A stretch of 6,295 bases of DNA from the NCBI GenBank assembly GCA_017998735.1, contig JAGOCN010000109.1, forward strand, positions 1 to 6,295, written 5' to 3'. The position numbers and the translations under genes are program-made. The stretch is from Giesbergeria sp. (GTDB lineage Bacteria > Pseudomonadota > Gammaproteobacteria > Burkholderiales > Burkholderiaceae_C). The notes beneath the pieces were generated by a model. The model was not told where the DNA came from, made no database searches, and saw nothing but the letters and a program-made list of their open reading frames with translations. Below, in pieces: positions 5,573 through 6,295 of this stretch (positions within the stretch are counted from its first letter, which is position 1; every line of letters begins with the position of its first letter).

Positions 5573-6295
5573 TCAGTGGCCCGACGCGCCCGAGGCGCCA
5601 AAGCCGGTTTCCGAACGCACGCGCTGGGCCGGGTAGGCGGCGCGCTCGCGGGCGGCGTTGGCACTCTTGTCGGTGATCGAGAAGAACCAGATGCCGATGA
5701 AACCGATGGTCATCGAGAACAGCGCGGGCGAGGTGTACGGGAACCAGGCCGAACCGGCCGGGTTGCCCAGCGTGGCTTCCCACACCGAAGGCGACACCAC
5801 CGTCAGGCCCACCGACGAGATCAGGCCCATGAAGCCGCCGATCACGGCGCCGCGCGTGGTGCAGTCTTTCCACAACACAGACAGGAACAGCACCGGGAAG
5901 TTGGCCGACGCTGCAATGGCGAAGGCCAGCGACACCATGAACGCGATGTTCTGCTTCTCGAAGGCAATGCCCAGGATCACGGCAATCACGCCGAGTGCCA
6001 GGGTGGTGATGCGCGACACCTTCAGCTCGGCAGCGCTGTCGGCCTTGCCCTTCTTGAACACGGTGGCGTACAGGTCGTGCGAAACGGCCGAGGCGCCCGA
6101 GAGCGTCAGACCTGCCACCACGGCCAGGATGGTGGCAAATGCCACAGCCGAGATGAAGCCGTAGAAGACGTTGCCACCCACTGCCTTGGCCACCAGCACC
6201 GCAGCCATGTTGGCCGTGCCTGCGCCGCCGTGGATCACGCCCTTGGCAGTGTCGGCGAACTCGGGGTTGGTCAACACCATGGTGATGGCGCCAAA
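5573..6295 (-). CDS. actP: Cation/acetate symporter ActP, C-terminal part (5' end outside window)
   Basis: This is an inner-membrane sodium:solute symporter (SSS) family permease that takes up acetate and related short carboxylates with a cation. 240 residues plus stop are visible, about the last 45% of a ~550-residue protein; the frame is open to the window edge. It closely follows the E. coli ActP pattern as I remember it: [20 protein letters not shown] then [23 protein letters not shown], the conserved [28 protein letters not shown], and the tail [20 protein letters not shown] ending in [13 protein letters not shown]. About five hydrophobic membrane segments occur, near fragment residues 45-67, 95-112, 115-142, 148-170 and 188-207, followed by a short cytoplasmic tail. 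An intrinsic terminator lies 75 bases downstream. In many proteobacteria actP is cotranscribed with acs or a DUF485 gene; those would lie beyond 6295. Confidence 0.95.
   Translation of the reverse strand, partial: FGAITMVLTNPEFADTAKGVIHGGAGTANMAAVLVAKAVGGNVFYGFISAVAFATILAVVAGLTLSGASAVSHDLYATVFKKGKADSAAELKVSRITTLALGVIAVILGIAFEKQNIAFMVSLAFAIAASANFPVLFLSVLWKDCTTRGAVIGGFMGLISSVGLTVVSPSVWEATLGNPAGSAWFPYTSPALFSMTIGFIGIWFFSITDKSANAARERAAYPAQRVRSETGFGASGASGH

Overview
This is a GC-rich window with strong third-position G/C bias. The protein families, and an intergenic repeat style I associate with that group, suggest a betaproteobacterium of the Comamonadaceae (Acidovorax, Rhodoferax or Polaromonas type). 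The genus assignment is an inference and cannot be proved from this sequence.

Layout: six co-directional plus-strand genes fill bases 1-5176. In order they are the 3' part of a GhrA-type glyoxylate/hydroxypyruvate reductase (1-684), a complete HMG-CoA lyase, MvaB (722-1633), a YbaK/EbsC-family aminoacyl-tRNA deacylase-like protein (1662-2165), a small four-cysteine DUF1289 protein (2244-2531), a DsbA-like 2-hydroxychromene-2-carboxylate isomerase family protein (2578-3285), and a 608-residue cNMP-like/CBS/DUF294 nucleotidyltransferase-like signalling protein (3350-5176). Gaps of 28-78 bases and the lack of a T-tailed terminator between them fit one transcript or a few overlapping ones. A 396-base convergent intergenic region (5177-5572) follows. 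The last gene lies on the minus strand (6295-5573) and is the C-terminal part of the cation/acetate symporter ActP, whose start is outside the window.

Functional themes: GhrA (C2/C3 2-oxoacids), MvaB (acetyl-CoA plus acetoacetate from leucine breakdown) and ActP (acetate uptake) all touch C2/acetyl-CoA carbon metabolism. The DUF294 protein, convergent with actP, is a plausible regulator of that physiology. The other three genes look like housekeeping or orphan accessory genes.

The genes belong to known families, and I see no clearly new system, mobile element, CRISPR array, tRNA or rRNA. The less ordinary signals are non-coding. A structured 48-base repeat appears twice on opposite strands, and one copy supplies most of the N-terminus of the DUF1289 protein. 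A degenerate 8-base tandem repeat runs across the stop codon of the DUF294 gene. An AT-rich 8-codon mini-ORF abuts the YbaK start codon. Two stem-loops follow actP.
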